DNA from: Planctomycetaceae bacterium
GTDB taxonomy: Bacteria > Planctomycetota > Phycisphaerae > UBA1845 > UTPLA1
Length of the DNA: 53,215 nt
Direction of reading: 5' to 3'
Assembly: GCA_011525745.1 (NCBI GenBank)
Contig: WYBU01000056.1
Coordinates: 1 to 53,215, forward strand
A program made the position numbers and the translations under genes. Shown piece by piece: positions 8,963 through 17,397 of this stretch (its first letter is position 1; each line of letters starts with the position of its first letter). The notes under the pieces are model-generated. The model saw nothing but the letters and a program-made list of their open reading frames with translations. It was not told where the DNA came from and did not search any database.

Positions 8963-10582
8963 ATGCGCTTCACATTATATCGAGCAAGGGAGTGGAAACC
9001 GTCGCGCGTGCCGCGCCCTGCGATGGTCAACGGAACTGAATACTCCGGGACGAGTGCTCGTGCGGTCGCTGCTGTCGCCAACTTGCTCGTTTTCGCCGCC
9101 GGCGTGGCGACGTGGACCTCGGCTGGATCGCCGGTCGTACGGGCGCAGTCAAGTCCGCCTTCGACGCAACCCGCGCACCGCACGCCTTCGGTCGTCATCT
9201 ACCTGATTGACACGCTGCGGGCCGATCGCGTCGGCGTCTACGGCAGCAAGGACGGCCTGACTCCGAAGATGGACGCGCTCGCCGCAGAGTGCGTTCTGTT
9301 CGAGCAGGCTTCCGCCGCGGCGCCGTGGACGCTTCCTTCGATCACGTCACTGTTCACGTCGACTTTTTTGACCGAGCACGGCATGGGAACGACCGCTTCG
9401 GCCCTGCCGGACGAATTGAAAACGCTGGGACAGATCCTGGCGGCGCGCGGCTGTCGTTCCGCAGTTTTCACCGCCAACGCCTGGTCCGGCCGCATCGCCG
9501 ACGCAAAGCGGGGCTATCCGCGATATTTCGTCCAGAAACCGGTCTATGACTGGAACCGCTGGCAGGAGTGGTTCTCGCGCGAGGCCAAGTCCGCCTTCCA
9601 CGCCTACGTCCACACAACCGAGCCGCACATTCCCTACTCGGCGCCGCTCGACTTCATCAACCGGTTCGGCCCCGTCACCGAGGAACAGCGCAAGGATGCG
9701 AACGAAAAGATGTTCAACTACGTGCGCAACCGGCCGCACGCGTTCGACCGCCGCGAAAGCACGCTGACCCAATTCAGCGAAGAACTGGCGGCCATCGAAG
9801 CCGAGGCCATGGCGCCGCTGCCGGCCATGAGCACCACCATTCGCGTGCTGTATGACGCCCACGTCGCATGGGCTGATGAAAACCTCGGTCGGTTCGTTCA
9901 GTATCTCAAGGATCAGGGCCGCTGGGACGATTGCCTGTTCGTACTGCTCTCCGATCATGGCGAGGAGTTCGCCGAGCACGGCGGCTGGATGCACGCGCAA
10001 TCGCTGCACGAGGAACTGCTGCACGTGCCGCTGATGATCCACTTTCCGCGCGGCGAGTTCGCCGGAGCGAAAATCAGCGACCCGGCCAGTCTCGTCGACG
10101 TGATGCCCACGATTCTCGACTACATGGGCTGCCGCGCCGAACTCGCGCAATGCCGCGGACGGAGCTGGCTGCCGCGCCTGCGCGGCGAACCGGCGGCGCC
10201 TGATGCGAGCACGGCGCGGGTTGTCGCCGTGCGGCACAACACGTCACGAGCGGACCATCTCTTTCGAAGGACCCGCGGAAATCTGAACATCGCGGTTCGC
10301 GAAGGACCGTGGAAGGCCATCTGGAATGTCGATCTGGATTCGCTGGAGTTGTATCACCTGCAGCGCGATCCGCGCGAGCAGGCCAATCTGGCGTCGGCCG
10401 ATGAAGAGACGGCCAAACGCCTGTTGACCGTGGCCAAGCGGTTCATGAAGAACGAAAAACGCCGCGTGCCCGGCAGGGTTGCCGAGAAACTGGATCGCAA
10501 ATCGGAAGAGAACCTGCGCGAACTGGGCTACCTTGGCGACGATGCCGGCAATCGCGGCGAGAAGGAGAACCGGCGGCAGTAG
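8963..10582 (+). CDS. Sulfatase-like hydrolase 2
   Basis: This 539-residue paralogue of the 6596-8200 gene has the same architecture. A hydrophobic export segment (VAAVANLLVFAAGVATW) comes first, then VIYLIDTLRADRVGVYG, the nucleophile position in PWTLPSITSLFT (T123 where formylglycine sulfatases have cysteine), and LLSDHGEEFAEHGGW for metal binding. The start at 8963 is set by a -10 box 6 nt upstream. The substrate is unknown: the missing CxPSR argues against a formylglycine sulfatase and for a phosphodiesterase, phosphotransferase or unusual sulfatase. The last 260 bp match paralogue 1 far better than the rest of the gene. It lies 29 bp before paralogue 3. Confidence 0.85.
   Translation: MRFTLYRAREWKPSRVPRPAMVNGTEYSGTSARAVAAVANLLVFAAGVATWTSAGSPVVRAQSSPPSTQPAHRTPSVVIYLIDTLRADRVGVYGSKDGLTPKMDALAAECVLFEQASAAAPWTLPSITSLFTSTFLTEHGMGTTASALPDELKTLGQILAARGCRSAVFTANAWSGRIADAKRGYPRYFVQKPVYDWNRWQEWFSREAKSAFHAYVHTTEPHIPYSAPLDFINRFGPVTEEQRKDANEKMFNYVRNRPHAFDRRESTLTQFSEELAAIEAEAMAPLPAMSTTIRVLYDAHVAWADENLGRFVQYLKDQGRWDDCLFVLLSDHGEEFAEHGGWMHAQSLHEELLHVPLMIHFPRGEFAGAKISDPASLVDVMPTILDYMGCRAELAQCRGRSWLPRLRGEPAAPDASTARVVAVRHNTSRADHLFRRTRGNLNIAVREGPWKAIWNVDLDSLELYHLQRDPREQANLASADEETAKRLLTVAKRFMKNEKRRVPGRVAEKLDRKSEENLRELGYLGDDAGNRGEKENRRQ
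10321..10518 (+). repeat. Near-identical 3' segment shared with sulfatase-like gene 1 (7930-8127)
   Basis: This is the partner of the 7930-8127 tract. It encodes the stretch from WNVDLDSLELYHL to the run before the C-terminal RELGYLGD tail, which is also present, more diverged, in paralogue 3. Confidence 0.8.
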
Positions 10583-10611
10583 GGGGGCGTGACCGTCGAA
10601 GGTCGAAATGG

Positions 10612-12276
10612 ATGAGAGCTGCATGCGCTTCCGCGTGGCAAGCGCGCTTCCGTGCGGGTGGACAGACGGGCCCCGAATCAGGCGGAAATGAAGGCGTGAC
10701 CGAATTGAATGTGATTGGCAAAAACTGCGGGTTTGATCGGCCGATACGAATCCGGCGCGGGCGGGCGACGTTACACGTATCGTGCATCGCCTTCTTCATT
10801 GTGTCCTGCGGATGTCGCAACTCCACTCCGCCCGGTCCGCGCGAAGTCAAACCCGTTCCCGCCAAGGTCGCCCAGGTTGCACGCCCCGCGCCCGTGATCA
10901 TCTATTTGATCGACACGCTGCGTTTCGATCGCGTCGGCGCCTACGGACACGCCGGCGGCCTCACACCGCACATGGACGACCTCGCGCTCGAGTCCGTGCT
11001 GTTCGAACAGGCCTACGTGACCGCGCCATGGACCCTGCCGTCGGTCGTGTCGATCTACACCTCGACCTTCCCGACCGAGCACGGCGTGACGCACATGAAG
11101 TACAAGCTCGATCCCGCAACCCGCCCGCTGGGCGTGCTGCTCGCCGAACGCGGTTACGTCAATAACTCGTTCGTCGCCAACGCCAAGTCCAAGTACGCGG
11201 TCGGCCCGGCGTGGGGCTATCAGGCGTTTAATATCTGTAAACAGATATTCGATTTCGACGCGGTGGGGGCCTGGATCGACCAGCACCGATCCGGCCGCAT
11301 GCACCTCTACCTGCACACGACCGAGCCGCATCTGCCTTTTGTTGCGCCGATCGAATTCGTGCAGCGATACGCTCCGATCACCGAAGAACGGCGCGCCGCC
11401 GTTAACGAGGCCTTCCAGAACTACGTCGACAACCGCTGGCACGGCGGCAAGGACAAGGAGGGCAAGCCCAGGGACTGGCAGAAGGACTATGCCGAGATCG
11501 AACTGGCCGCGATGAACCGCCTGGCCGCGCTGGCCGACGACGTGCGCGCTCTGTACGACGTGCACGTCGCCTGGTCCGACGCGAATCTCGGCCGCACCAT
11601 CGCCGATTTGCGCCAGCGCGGTCTGTGGGAGGATTGCCTGTTTGTGCTCCTGGCCGATCACGGCGAGGAACTGGGCGACCACGGCGGCTGGCTGCACTGC
11701 GTTTCGGTCTACGAAGAGTTGATCCGCGTGCCGTTCATGATCAAGTTCCCACGTGCGGAGTTCGGCGGGACGCGCGTGCCGGAGCCGATCAGCCTGATCG
11801 ACCTGGCGCCGACGATTCTCGACTACCTCGGCGCCCCGGATGACGCCGCCGGCTTTCGCGGAAAGAGTCTGCTGCCAAGGCTGAAAAATCCCGCCGCCTC
11901 CCAGGCCGCGCCGGAACCGATGGCCCTGGCCATTCGCAACAGCACGCCCAAGGACGATCACCTGCACAACAAGCGCCGCGGCCTGACGAACCTGGCCGTC
12001 CGCGAGGGGACTTGGAAGGGCGTCTGGAACGTCGAGTTGAACACGTTTGAGCTGTACGACCTGTCGAGCGATCCGGGCGAACAGCGCAACGTCAGCGCCG
12101 AGAAGCCCGAGGTCCGCGACCGGCTTGAGAAGTTCGCCCGCACGTGGATGCGGAATGAGAAGAAGCGCGCCGTCGCGCACGTCGGCGGCCCGCTTGACGC
12201 CGAGACGTTGCGAAACATGAAGGACCTGGGCTATATGGGCGACGAAGAACTGGACCACGAAGAGCCGAAACGTTAG
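10612..12276 (+). CDS. Sulfatase-like hydrolase 3, probable lipoprotein
   Basis: This is the third and most diverged paralogue (554 residues from the ATG at 10612). A hydrophobic stretch ending FFIVSCGC gives a lipobox-like cysteine, so it is probably membrane-anchored outside the cytoplasm. Metal-binding segments are VIIYLIDTLRFDRVGAYG and LLADHGEELGDHGGW. The nucleophile region is PWTLPSVVSIYT, with T141 in place of cysteine. The start is uncertain: a GTG at 10696 follows a purine-rich GGAAATGAAGG and would put the signal peptide closer to the N-terminus. It carries a short insertion (WHGGKDKEGKPRDWQKDY) that the other two lack. It ends 216 bp before fur. Confidence 0.85.
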   Translation: MRAACASAWQARFRAGGQTGPESGGNEGVTELNVIGKNCGFDRPIRIRRGRATLHVSCIAFFIVSCGCRNSTPPGPREVKPVPAKVAQVARPAPVIIYLIDTLRFDRVGAYGHAGGLTPHMDDLALESVLFEQAYVTAPWTLPSVVSIYTSTFPTEHGVTHMKYKLDPATRPLGVLLAERGYVNNSFVANAKSKYAVGPAWGYQAFNICKQIFDFDAVGAWIDQHRSGRMHLYLHTTEPHLPFVAPIEFVQRYAPITEERRAAVNEAFQNYVDNRWHGGKDKEGKPRDWQKDYAEIELAAMNRLAALADDVRALYDVHVAWSDANLGRTIADLRQRGLWEDCLFVLLADHGEELGDHGGWLHCVSVYEELIRVPFMIKFPRAEFGGTRVPEPISLIDLAPTILDYLGAPDDAAGFRGKSLLPRLKNPAASQAAPEPMALAIRNSTPKDDHLHNKRRGLTNLAVREGTWKGVWNVELNTFELYDLSSDPGEQRNVSAEKPEVRDRLEKFARTWMRNEKKRAVAHVGGPLDAETLRNMKDLGYMGDEELDHEEPKR

Positions 12277-12456
12277 ATGCCATGTTTCTCGAGTGTTGGC
12301 GAGTGGCTTCGACCTTGGACGAGCGGTATTGTCGCGCCCCCTTGCGAGCCGGCGCTGCGGTCCGCATCACGCGGCACGAGTGTGCCTGGCTATGTCGCAC
12401 CGTGCCCGGGCGCAATAGACGTGCCTGAATTGAGGGAGCGGAACTCCTGATATTTG

Positions 12457-12489
12457 TTCGACTTTCGACTTTCAACTTTCGACTTTTTC
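12457..12489 (+). repeat. Short pyrimidine-rich tandem motif TTTCGAC / TTTCAAC
   Basis: Four imperfect units of the form ACTTTCGACTTTCAACTTTCG lie directly upstream of the Fur-family start codon and leave no ribosome-binding site. Its role is unknown. Confidence 0.6.
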
Positions 12490-12492
12490 TTT

Positions 12493-13014
12493 ATGGCCCG
12501 CCCCGTCGATGACGAAACGATCGCGACCGCCGAAAACGTCTTTCGCGAATACCTGCGCGATCGCGGCTTGAAGTACACCTACGAACGGCAGGTGCTGCTC
12601 CAGGCGGTCATGCGTCACGACGGGCACTTCGAGGCCGAGGAGCTGTTGCTTCGCCTGCGCCAGCAGGGCCTGCGCGTGGCCAAGGCCACGATCTATCGCA
12701 CGCTTCCGCTGCTGGTCAATTGCGGCATCGTCAAGCAGGTGCAGCTTTCCAACAAGCAGACGCACTACGAGCACACTTACGGCCAGGACCCCCACGATCA
12801 CATGATCTGCCGGCGCTGCGGCCGGATCATCGAGTTCGATAGCGAAGACGTGATGCGCCTGCGGACGATGATCGCCGCGCGACACAGCTTCTACGCCTTG
12901 TCGCACCGACTGGCGATCACGGGATTGTGCGAGGCCTGTGTGAAAAGTTGTCCGGTCGCCCTGCCGCCGCTCCAGTTACAGCCCGCCGCCGCCTCTCGCC
13001 GCGGCCGGCCGTAG
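12493..13014 (+). CDS. fur: Fur-family transcriptional regulator
   Basis: This is a 173-residue protein. The winged-helix DNA-binding domain occupies about residues 20-90 (TYERQVLLQAVMRHDGHFEAEEL, then KATIYRTLPLLVNCGIV, the recognition helix of Fur proteins). The metal-binding dimerisation half follows, with a histidine-rich segment (HYEHTYGQDPHDH), CRRC near residue 113 and a second CEAC near the C-terminus, which suggest a structural zinc site. It could be Fur, Zur or PerR; sequence alone does not decide. The ATG at 12493 starts the conserved region; the frame is open to 12454 through a low-complexity repeat. No metal transporter lies beside it, so the targets are elsewhere. Confidence 0.85.
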   Translation: MARPVDDETIATAENVFREYLRDRGLKYTYERQVLLQAVMRHDGHFEAEELLLRLRQQGLRVAKATIYRTLPLLVNCGIVKQVQLSNKQTHYEHTYGQDPHDHMICRRCGRIIEFDSEDVMRLRTMIAARHSFYALSHRLAITGLCEACVKSCPVALPPLQLQPAAASRRGRP

Positions 13015-13255
13015 GTTCCGCCGTGCGGACCGCTGCACACCGTAGGGTTTGCCGTGTGGACCGAGACTCCGCGTGACACGGGCTTGCAGCCCGCGTTGAT
13101 CCCGGGCCGCATTTATCCGAGCCCCAAGCGCAAGCGCCGGGGGCACCCGCTCAATGTGCGTGTACCGCAGCGCTGTCGCTTGCGGCTCGGATTGATCCGC
13201 GTGCCACGCGCGTGCGGTCCGTGTACCACAGCCGCCCTCGGCTGCGGCCCACCGC

Positions 13256-13339
13256 TCAACACATTGCCGCGTACGTGAAAAACGCCAGCGCCAGTATGCG
13301 CGCCCGATTGCGAAAGAATGTCTCGATGGCCCCGAGCAT
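13256..13339 (-). CDS. Possible 27-residue membrane peptide
   Basis: This tiny ORF reads MLGAIETFFRNRARILALAF then FTYAAMC. It has a basic segment followed by a short hydrophobic helix. The reason to list it is the very strong ribosome-binding site GGGAGGGG about 6 nt before the ATG. There is no homology argument and it may be chance. Confidence 0.25.
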   Translation of the reverse strand: MLGAIETFFRNRARILALAFFTYAAMC

Positions 13340-13686
13340 GGTCCACCCCTCCCGATGTCTGACGGCCTCATCAGGCCCGGGCGTCCGATCCGTTCTAACG
13401 GCCGGCGCCGATTTCGTCGATGCCGGATGAACCAGATCGTCCGCCGCAAGGAACCGCCGACCGCTTGGGTAGTGACGGTTCCGCCGCTTGGAAAGCTGGC
13501 AATCCGTGCGCGGGCGATTCCGCGCGAAGTGCGTCCGGAAATCGGTTACGTAAGTAGCGCCGCGATGAAGGCTTACGACCAGGCGACCACGCCATGAAAC
13601 CAGCGCGGGTCGTGACGATCGTAACGTCGGGCTGCCGCCGCACAACGGCGTGTTTCCCGATGCGGTGCGCCTCGCTTCACAAGCCG

Positions 13687-13715
13687 TTGGTGCGAAGCGG
13701 GTTACGCTGTATGAT
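13687..13715 (+). promoter_or_regulatory. Promoter-like pair TTGGTG-N17-TATGAT
   Basis: A -35-like TTGGTG (13687-13692) and a -10-like TATGAT (13710-13715) are 17 bp apart. Transcription from here would run through about 470 nt of leader to glyQS. The prediction is from consensus similarity only. Confidence 0.4.
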
Positions 13716-13855
13716 GCCGGCCTGCGACGCCAGCGCGGATCGCTGAAGCGTCGAACCGCAGAGCGGCGGAGTCCGCAGCGAGATTATCGCGAGTGTCGGC
13801 CCATAAGAACGTGTGTGAAATCGCAGTGGGCCCGAACCGCGGCCGTGACGGAGAG

Positions 13856-13890
13856 GCGGAAAACGCCCCTCGCGCGCGGTCGCGCTTTTT
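13856..13890 (+). terminator. Hairpins plus U-tract in the glyQS leader (possible attenuator)
   Basis: GGCG-GAAAA-CGCC is followed by GCGCG-CGGT-CGCGC and then five T residues (13886-13890). This resembles an intrinsic terminator placed about 300 nt before glyQS. No T-box consensus is visible, so any control mechanism is unknown. Confidence 0.35.
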
Positions 13891-14189
13891 GTTCCGAACC
13901 GCGAACGTGAGCGAGCGGCGCGATGCGTTCAGGAATTTGGAGACGCACGCCGCGGCCTGCTGGCCACGTAACGCGCTCTCACACATGTTCCCGACAGCGG
14001 GGAGGCAACGGCACGGAAGATTCAGGCGCGCGTTTGGGGCGCCCGCCGTCTCCGCGATGGGGTGGACCCTGGCGCCGAGCGCACAGGACGTGTGCGAGCG
14101 AACGGCATGAGGCGGCCGCGCCGCGTGAGCGCGGAATCATCCGACAACTCATCGCAGGAATGGGACAGGTCAATACCGAAGCAGCAAAC

Positions 14190-15782
14190 ATGGCTAAAGA
14201 CGCGAGCACCATGGAAAAAATCGTCGCGCTGTGCAAGCGGCGCGGCTTCATCTTTCAGTCGAGCGAAATCTACGGCGGCATCAACGGCTTCTGGGATTAC
14301 GGGCCGCTGGGCTGCGAGCTGAAACGCAACATCAAGGATGCCTGGTGGAACGACATGGTCCTGCACCCGCCCATCGGCCCCGACGGCCGCGAGGTGACGA
14401 TGGTCGGCGTCGATTGCTCGATCATCATGAACCCGAAGGTGTGGGAAGCCAGCGGCCACGCGACGGGGTTTGCGGATCCGATGAGGAAATGCCCGGCATG
14501 TGGTCACTTTGTTCGGTCCGACCAGTTGTGGGAAATGCTGGCGACGAGTTCGAAGTGGATGGATTCACTGATCCAGGAGTTCACGCCTGTCACCGGGGAG
14601 TATGACACTCCGCGATTGTTGAAATGGGCGAAGGGCAAGGGTCAGCGGCTGGCGCCGAATCTCGCGCTAGTCCGAAATCCGGAGGTCACGTTGGCGTGGC
14701 TGGCCACGCGCATCAACGGCCAACCCGACGCGCCGCCAACACTTCAGGAATTCACAAGCTACATTGCCACCGAGCAACTGCACGCAACCGGTTTGCAGGA
14801 CCCCTGTCCGCGGTGTGGTGGTCCGCTCGGCGAAGCGTCTCCGTTCAAACTGATGTTTGAAACCTATACCGGCGTGGAGCAGAACGCGGACGCGAAGGTA
14901 TTCCTGCGCCCGGAAACGGCGCAAGGGATATTCGCCAACTTCAGGAACGTATGTGACTCAACGCGAGTAAAGGTCCCGTTCGGAGTCGCCCAGGTCGGCA
15001 AGGCCTTCCGCAACGAGGTAACACCGCGCAACTACACCTTCCGCTCGCGTGAGTTCGAGCAGATGGAGATCGAGTTCTTCTGTCACGACCGCGACAGCAT
15101 GAAATGGTGGGAATTCTGGCGCGACGTGCGAATCAACTGGTACCAGGCGCTCGGCCTGACCGGCGAGAAGCTCCGGCCGCGCAACCAGACCGACAAGGAA
15201 CTGGCCCACTACAGCAAGGCCTGCACCGACATCGAGTACCTCTTCCCGTTCTCCGACGAGCCGCAGGAACTGGAGGGCGTCGCCCATCGCGGCTGCTTCG
15301 ACCTGACGCAGCACCAGACGCACAGCGGCAAGGACATGAGCTACTTCGACGATGAGACCAAGGAGAAATACGTCCCAACCGTCATCGAGCCTTCGGCCGG
15401 CGCCGACCGCGCCACGCTGGCGTTCATCTGCGACGCCTACACCGAGGACCCCGCGCGCGCCTCGCCCGAGTTTCTCAAGCTGCACCCGCGCCTCGCCCCG
15501 ATCAAGGCCGCCGTCTTTCCGCTCGTCAACAAGGACGGCCTGCCCGAGATCGCCGAGGCCATCTTCCGCGACGTGCGCAAGCGCTGGCCGGCGCAGTACG
15601 ACGCGAAGCAGAGTATCGGCAAGCGCTACGCCCGCATGGACGAAGCCGGCACGCCTTTCTGCTTCACAGTCGATGGTCAGACGAAGGAAGACGGCACGGT
15701 CACGGTGCGCGATCGCGACACGGCGGAGCAGGTGCGGATTGACAAGTCGCGCGTGGTGGAGTTCCTGCGGGAGAAGTTGTGA
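14190..15782 (+). CDS. glyQS: Glycyl-tRNA synthetase (dimeric, class II)
   Basis: This 530-residue enzyme charges tRNA-Gly with glycine. It is the single-chain alpha2 type, not the bacterial alpha2beta2 type. Class II motif 1 lies in the N-terminal GINGFWDYGPLGCELK region. Motif 2 is around RNEVTPRNYTFRSREFEQMEIEFF (arginine of motif 2), and motif 3 includes GADRATLAF. The C-terminal anticodon-binding domain begins near residue 435 (LAPIKAAVFPLVNKDGL). Two Cx2C pairs (CPAC, CPRC) in the insertion may bind zinc. I take the ATG at 14190 (MAKDASTMEKIV); an in-frame ATG at 14160 is possible. Neither has a clear ribosome-binding site. A long upstream leader suggests regulation. Confidence 0.93.
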   Translation: MAKDASTMEKIVALCKRRGFIFQSSEIYGGINGFWDYGPLGCELKRNIKDAWWNDMVLHPPIGPDGREVTMVGVDCSIIMNPKVWEASGHATGFADPMRKCPACGHFVRSDQLWEMLATSSKWMDSLIQEFTPVTGEYDTPRLLKWAKGKGQRLAPNLALVRNPEVTLAWLATRINGQPDAPPTLQEFTSYIATEQLHATGLQDPCPRCGGPLGEASPFKLMFETYTGVEQNADAKVFLRPETAQGIFANFRNVCDSTRVKVPFGVAQVGKAFRNEVTPRNYTFRSREFEQMEIEFFCHDRDSMKWWEFWRDVRINWYQALGLTGEKLRPRNQTDKELAHYSKACTDIEYLFPFSDEPQELEGVAHRGCFDLTQHQTHSGKDMSYFDDETKEKYVPTVIEPSAGADRATLAFICDAYTEDPARASPEFLKLHPRLAPIKAAVFPLVNKDGLPEIAEAIFRDVRKRWPAQYDAKQSIGKRYARMDEAGTPFCFTVDGQTKEDGTVTVRDRDTAEQVRIDKSRVVEFLREKL

Positions 15783-15980
15783 ACCGCCGGACCGCTGCCG
15801 AGGCGGATTCCCACTGAATACACTTCCTCGGGATGGATTCCGGCGTTCGGTTTTGATACGATTTTCTTTAGCTCGGCAGCAGACGCATGTCGCTGCTCGC
15901 CGACTTTCGGGCTGACGCGCCACTCGTCGCGATTCGGGCGGATACAACACTTTTCTGAGTCTCAACCGGAGGGCTAGGCC

Positions 15981-16610
15981 ATGCGCGCACGGCAGTTCAC
16001 GATGTTTATTGTTGGGTTGATCACCGTGACGATGACTACGGGCAAGACCGCCGCGGATCAGGGTCCTGTCCCCGAAGGGCTGTCGGCGTCGGACTGGTCG
16101 AGCATCCGGGCGGCGTATGAGGGGAATCGTCATGCGGCGTTTGCCGTCGAAGATGGCTACGTCGCGCTCAATCCGGGCCAGCAGTGGCGGACGCGCTTTG
16201 ACGGGCGCGGTTTCGTGGTCACGCCGGATGCGGGTGGATGGACGTGGGGGTTGGAACTGGTCGGCTACGGCCGCGGCGGCGAGGAGCGGGCCGCAACGCG
16301 CCCGGCATGCGTCGATGCGCAGGGCCAGCGGGTGGAGTACGAATGGGACGCTGCGCTCACACAGTGGTACGTCAACGACGCCCGCGGGCTGGAGCACGGA
16401 TACACAGTGCATCAGCGGCCGGATTCGTCCGCCCTCCGGGCGGAGAAATCGGGAGGTCCTCTTCCAGTGGCTGAAGCCACTGGCAACCATCGTGTGCCCT
16501 GCGGGCGAAAACCCGGCCGCGACTCACGAGGAATGTCCAGCCGCGGCTCGGGGCGAGAATCCGGCTGCGACTCAGTCCGACGTCGTATGCATGTAGTCCT
16601 GCCGCTGTAA
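15981..16610 (+). CDS. Truncated secreted protein with an SDWSSIRAAYE N-terminal domain
   Basis: This is a 209-residue frame with a signal peptide (MFIVGLITVTMTTGKTAA) and a good ribosome-binding site (GGAGGG, 9 nt before the ATG). Residues 25-138 (LSASDWSSIRAAYEG through LEHGYTVHQRP) match, from memory, the N-terminal domain of long planctomycete extracellular proteins with FG-GAP or similar repeats. After HGYTVHQRP the expected continuation is absent. The frame runs into short GC-rich repeats, including a CCAGTGGCT/AGCCACTGG hairpin at 16464-16483. The gene is therefore cut off after its first domain. It is probably non-functional or a relic; an EF-hand tail of the same general class lies just downstream on the opposite strand. 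Confidence 0.55.
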   Translation: MRARQFTMFIVGLITVTMTTGKTAADQGPVPEGLSASDWSSIRAAYEGNRHAAFAVEDGYVALNPGQQWRTRFDGRGFVVTPDAGGWTWGLELVGYGRGGEERAATRPACVDAQGQRVEYEWDAALTQWYVNDARGLEHGYTVHQRPDSSALRAEKSGGPLPVAEATGNHRVPCGRKPGRDSRGMSSRGSGRESGCDSVRRRMHVVLPL

Positions 16611-16635
16611 ACCGCGCACCATTCTCGGTCGCGTG

Positions 16636-16974
16636 TCATGGACAATTCGCGCCGAGCAGGCAATCGACGAACGCCTGCACGTCGTCGCCATCCACGCGCG
16701 AAGCGCCGCCGCCGTCGATGTCGCCGTTGACGTTGGCGGTGTAGGACTCGCAGGCGGAAAGCGGCTGGGCGCTCAACAGGGCATCGACGAACAGCGGCAC
16801 GTCAGCGGCGTTGACGATCTGGTCGCAGTTTATGTCGCCGCGCGGACAGTCCGGTCCCCGGCGGGCAAAGCAGGGGGTTGCGCTGCCGCCGGCGGTCGAG
16901 GACATTCCGCCGGCGATCAGCTCGCTGTTACGAATCGTTAGGGCGTTCACCGGCCAAGAAGAGCGATTCAACAA
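16636..16974 (-). CDS. EF-hand/dockerin-like C-terminal fragment
   Basis: This is a 112-residue frame. Its second half has two calcium-binding-like repeats, GDINCDQIVNAADVPLFVDALL and NVNGDIDGG...DGDDVQAFVDCLL, typical of the C-terminal dockerin-like module on planctomycete secreted proteins. It ends LLGANCP. The start is a weak TTG at 16974 and the frame is open to a TGA at 17044-17046, with no signal peptide or ribosome-binding site. It therefore looks like the 3' end of a lost larger gene. It faces the truncated secreted protein at 15981-16610 tail to tail. Together they suggest a deletion or inversion that destroyed one or two extracellular protein genes. Confidence 0.45.
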   Translation of the reverse strand: MLNRSSWPVNALTIRNSELIAGGMSSTAGGSATPCFARRGPDCPRGDINCDQIVNAADVPLFVDALLSAQPLSACESYTANVNGDIDGGGASRVDGDDVQAFVDCLLGANCP

Positions 16975-17227
16975 ATCATGAATAATTGCCCGCGCGCGAC
17001 CGGCGACGGTCAGCCGAAAAGCGGTCGCAATCGGACAACGCCTTCACGGCAAGACGACGGAAGGCTCGACCCGCTGGGGTGGGGATTCCGTCACTTCAAC
17101 TCGATGCATGCGAGTTAACTTTCTATGGCTTATAAGGTCGCGACGACGACGCGATCGCCACGACGTATCGACTACTCGCCAAACTTGACCCACCTCCCGC
17201 CCACGCCTATGTTTCCCCTTGATAATT

Positions 17228-17336
17228 TGCCGAGTCCTGCACATGCAGGAGCGGGGGACCCGATTTCCTGGGGCGAGTCGCCGCATGGCGATGGGCATGC
17301 TCTTCCGCCCAAGCCCGTCAGCTAACCTCGCAGGCG
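17228..17336 (+). ncRNA. c-di-AMP riboswitch (ydaO/yuaA type)
   Basis: The segment carries the conserved blocks of this riboswitch in order: GCCGAG at the 5' end, AGGAGCGGGGGACCC, TGGGGCGAGTC, GCATGG...GGGCATGC, CCGCCC, then CCGTCAGCTAACCTCGCAGG close to the 3' end. The class binds cyclic di-AMP and usually turns expression off. The gene 62 bp downstream is a KtrB/TrkH potassium transporter, a classic c-di-AMP target, which supports the call. A GAGG-AGAA-CCTC hairpin and the ribosome-binding site follow, so control could act on translation; no clear terminator with a U-tract is visible. Confidence 0.92.
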
Positions 17337-17397
17337 TGGAAGAGGAGAACCTCTCGGGCGTCCCGAAGGCCATCCTCCGGTCATCGGGAGAAGCTCC

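Larger units (their letters stand above)
13015..14189. other. 1.2 kb gap without a convincing large gene
   Basis: It holds short GC-rich repeats near 13050-13260, such as CACGGGCTTGCAGCCCG and a CACAGCCG...CGGCTG hairpin unit related to the array at 52 kb. It also holds a possible mini-ORF on the minus strand (13256-13339), a promoter-like pair at 13687-13715 and a possible leader RNA running into glyQS. Three stretches near 13738, 13833 and 13893 share a CGAACCGC core. Confidence 0.5.

Noticed and set aside
13687..14189. T-box riboswitch ahead of glyQS
   Set aside because: The conserved T-box sequence and specifier stem pattern are not visible; only a generic hairpin with a T-tract is seen.
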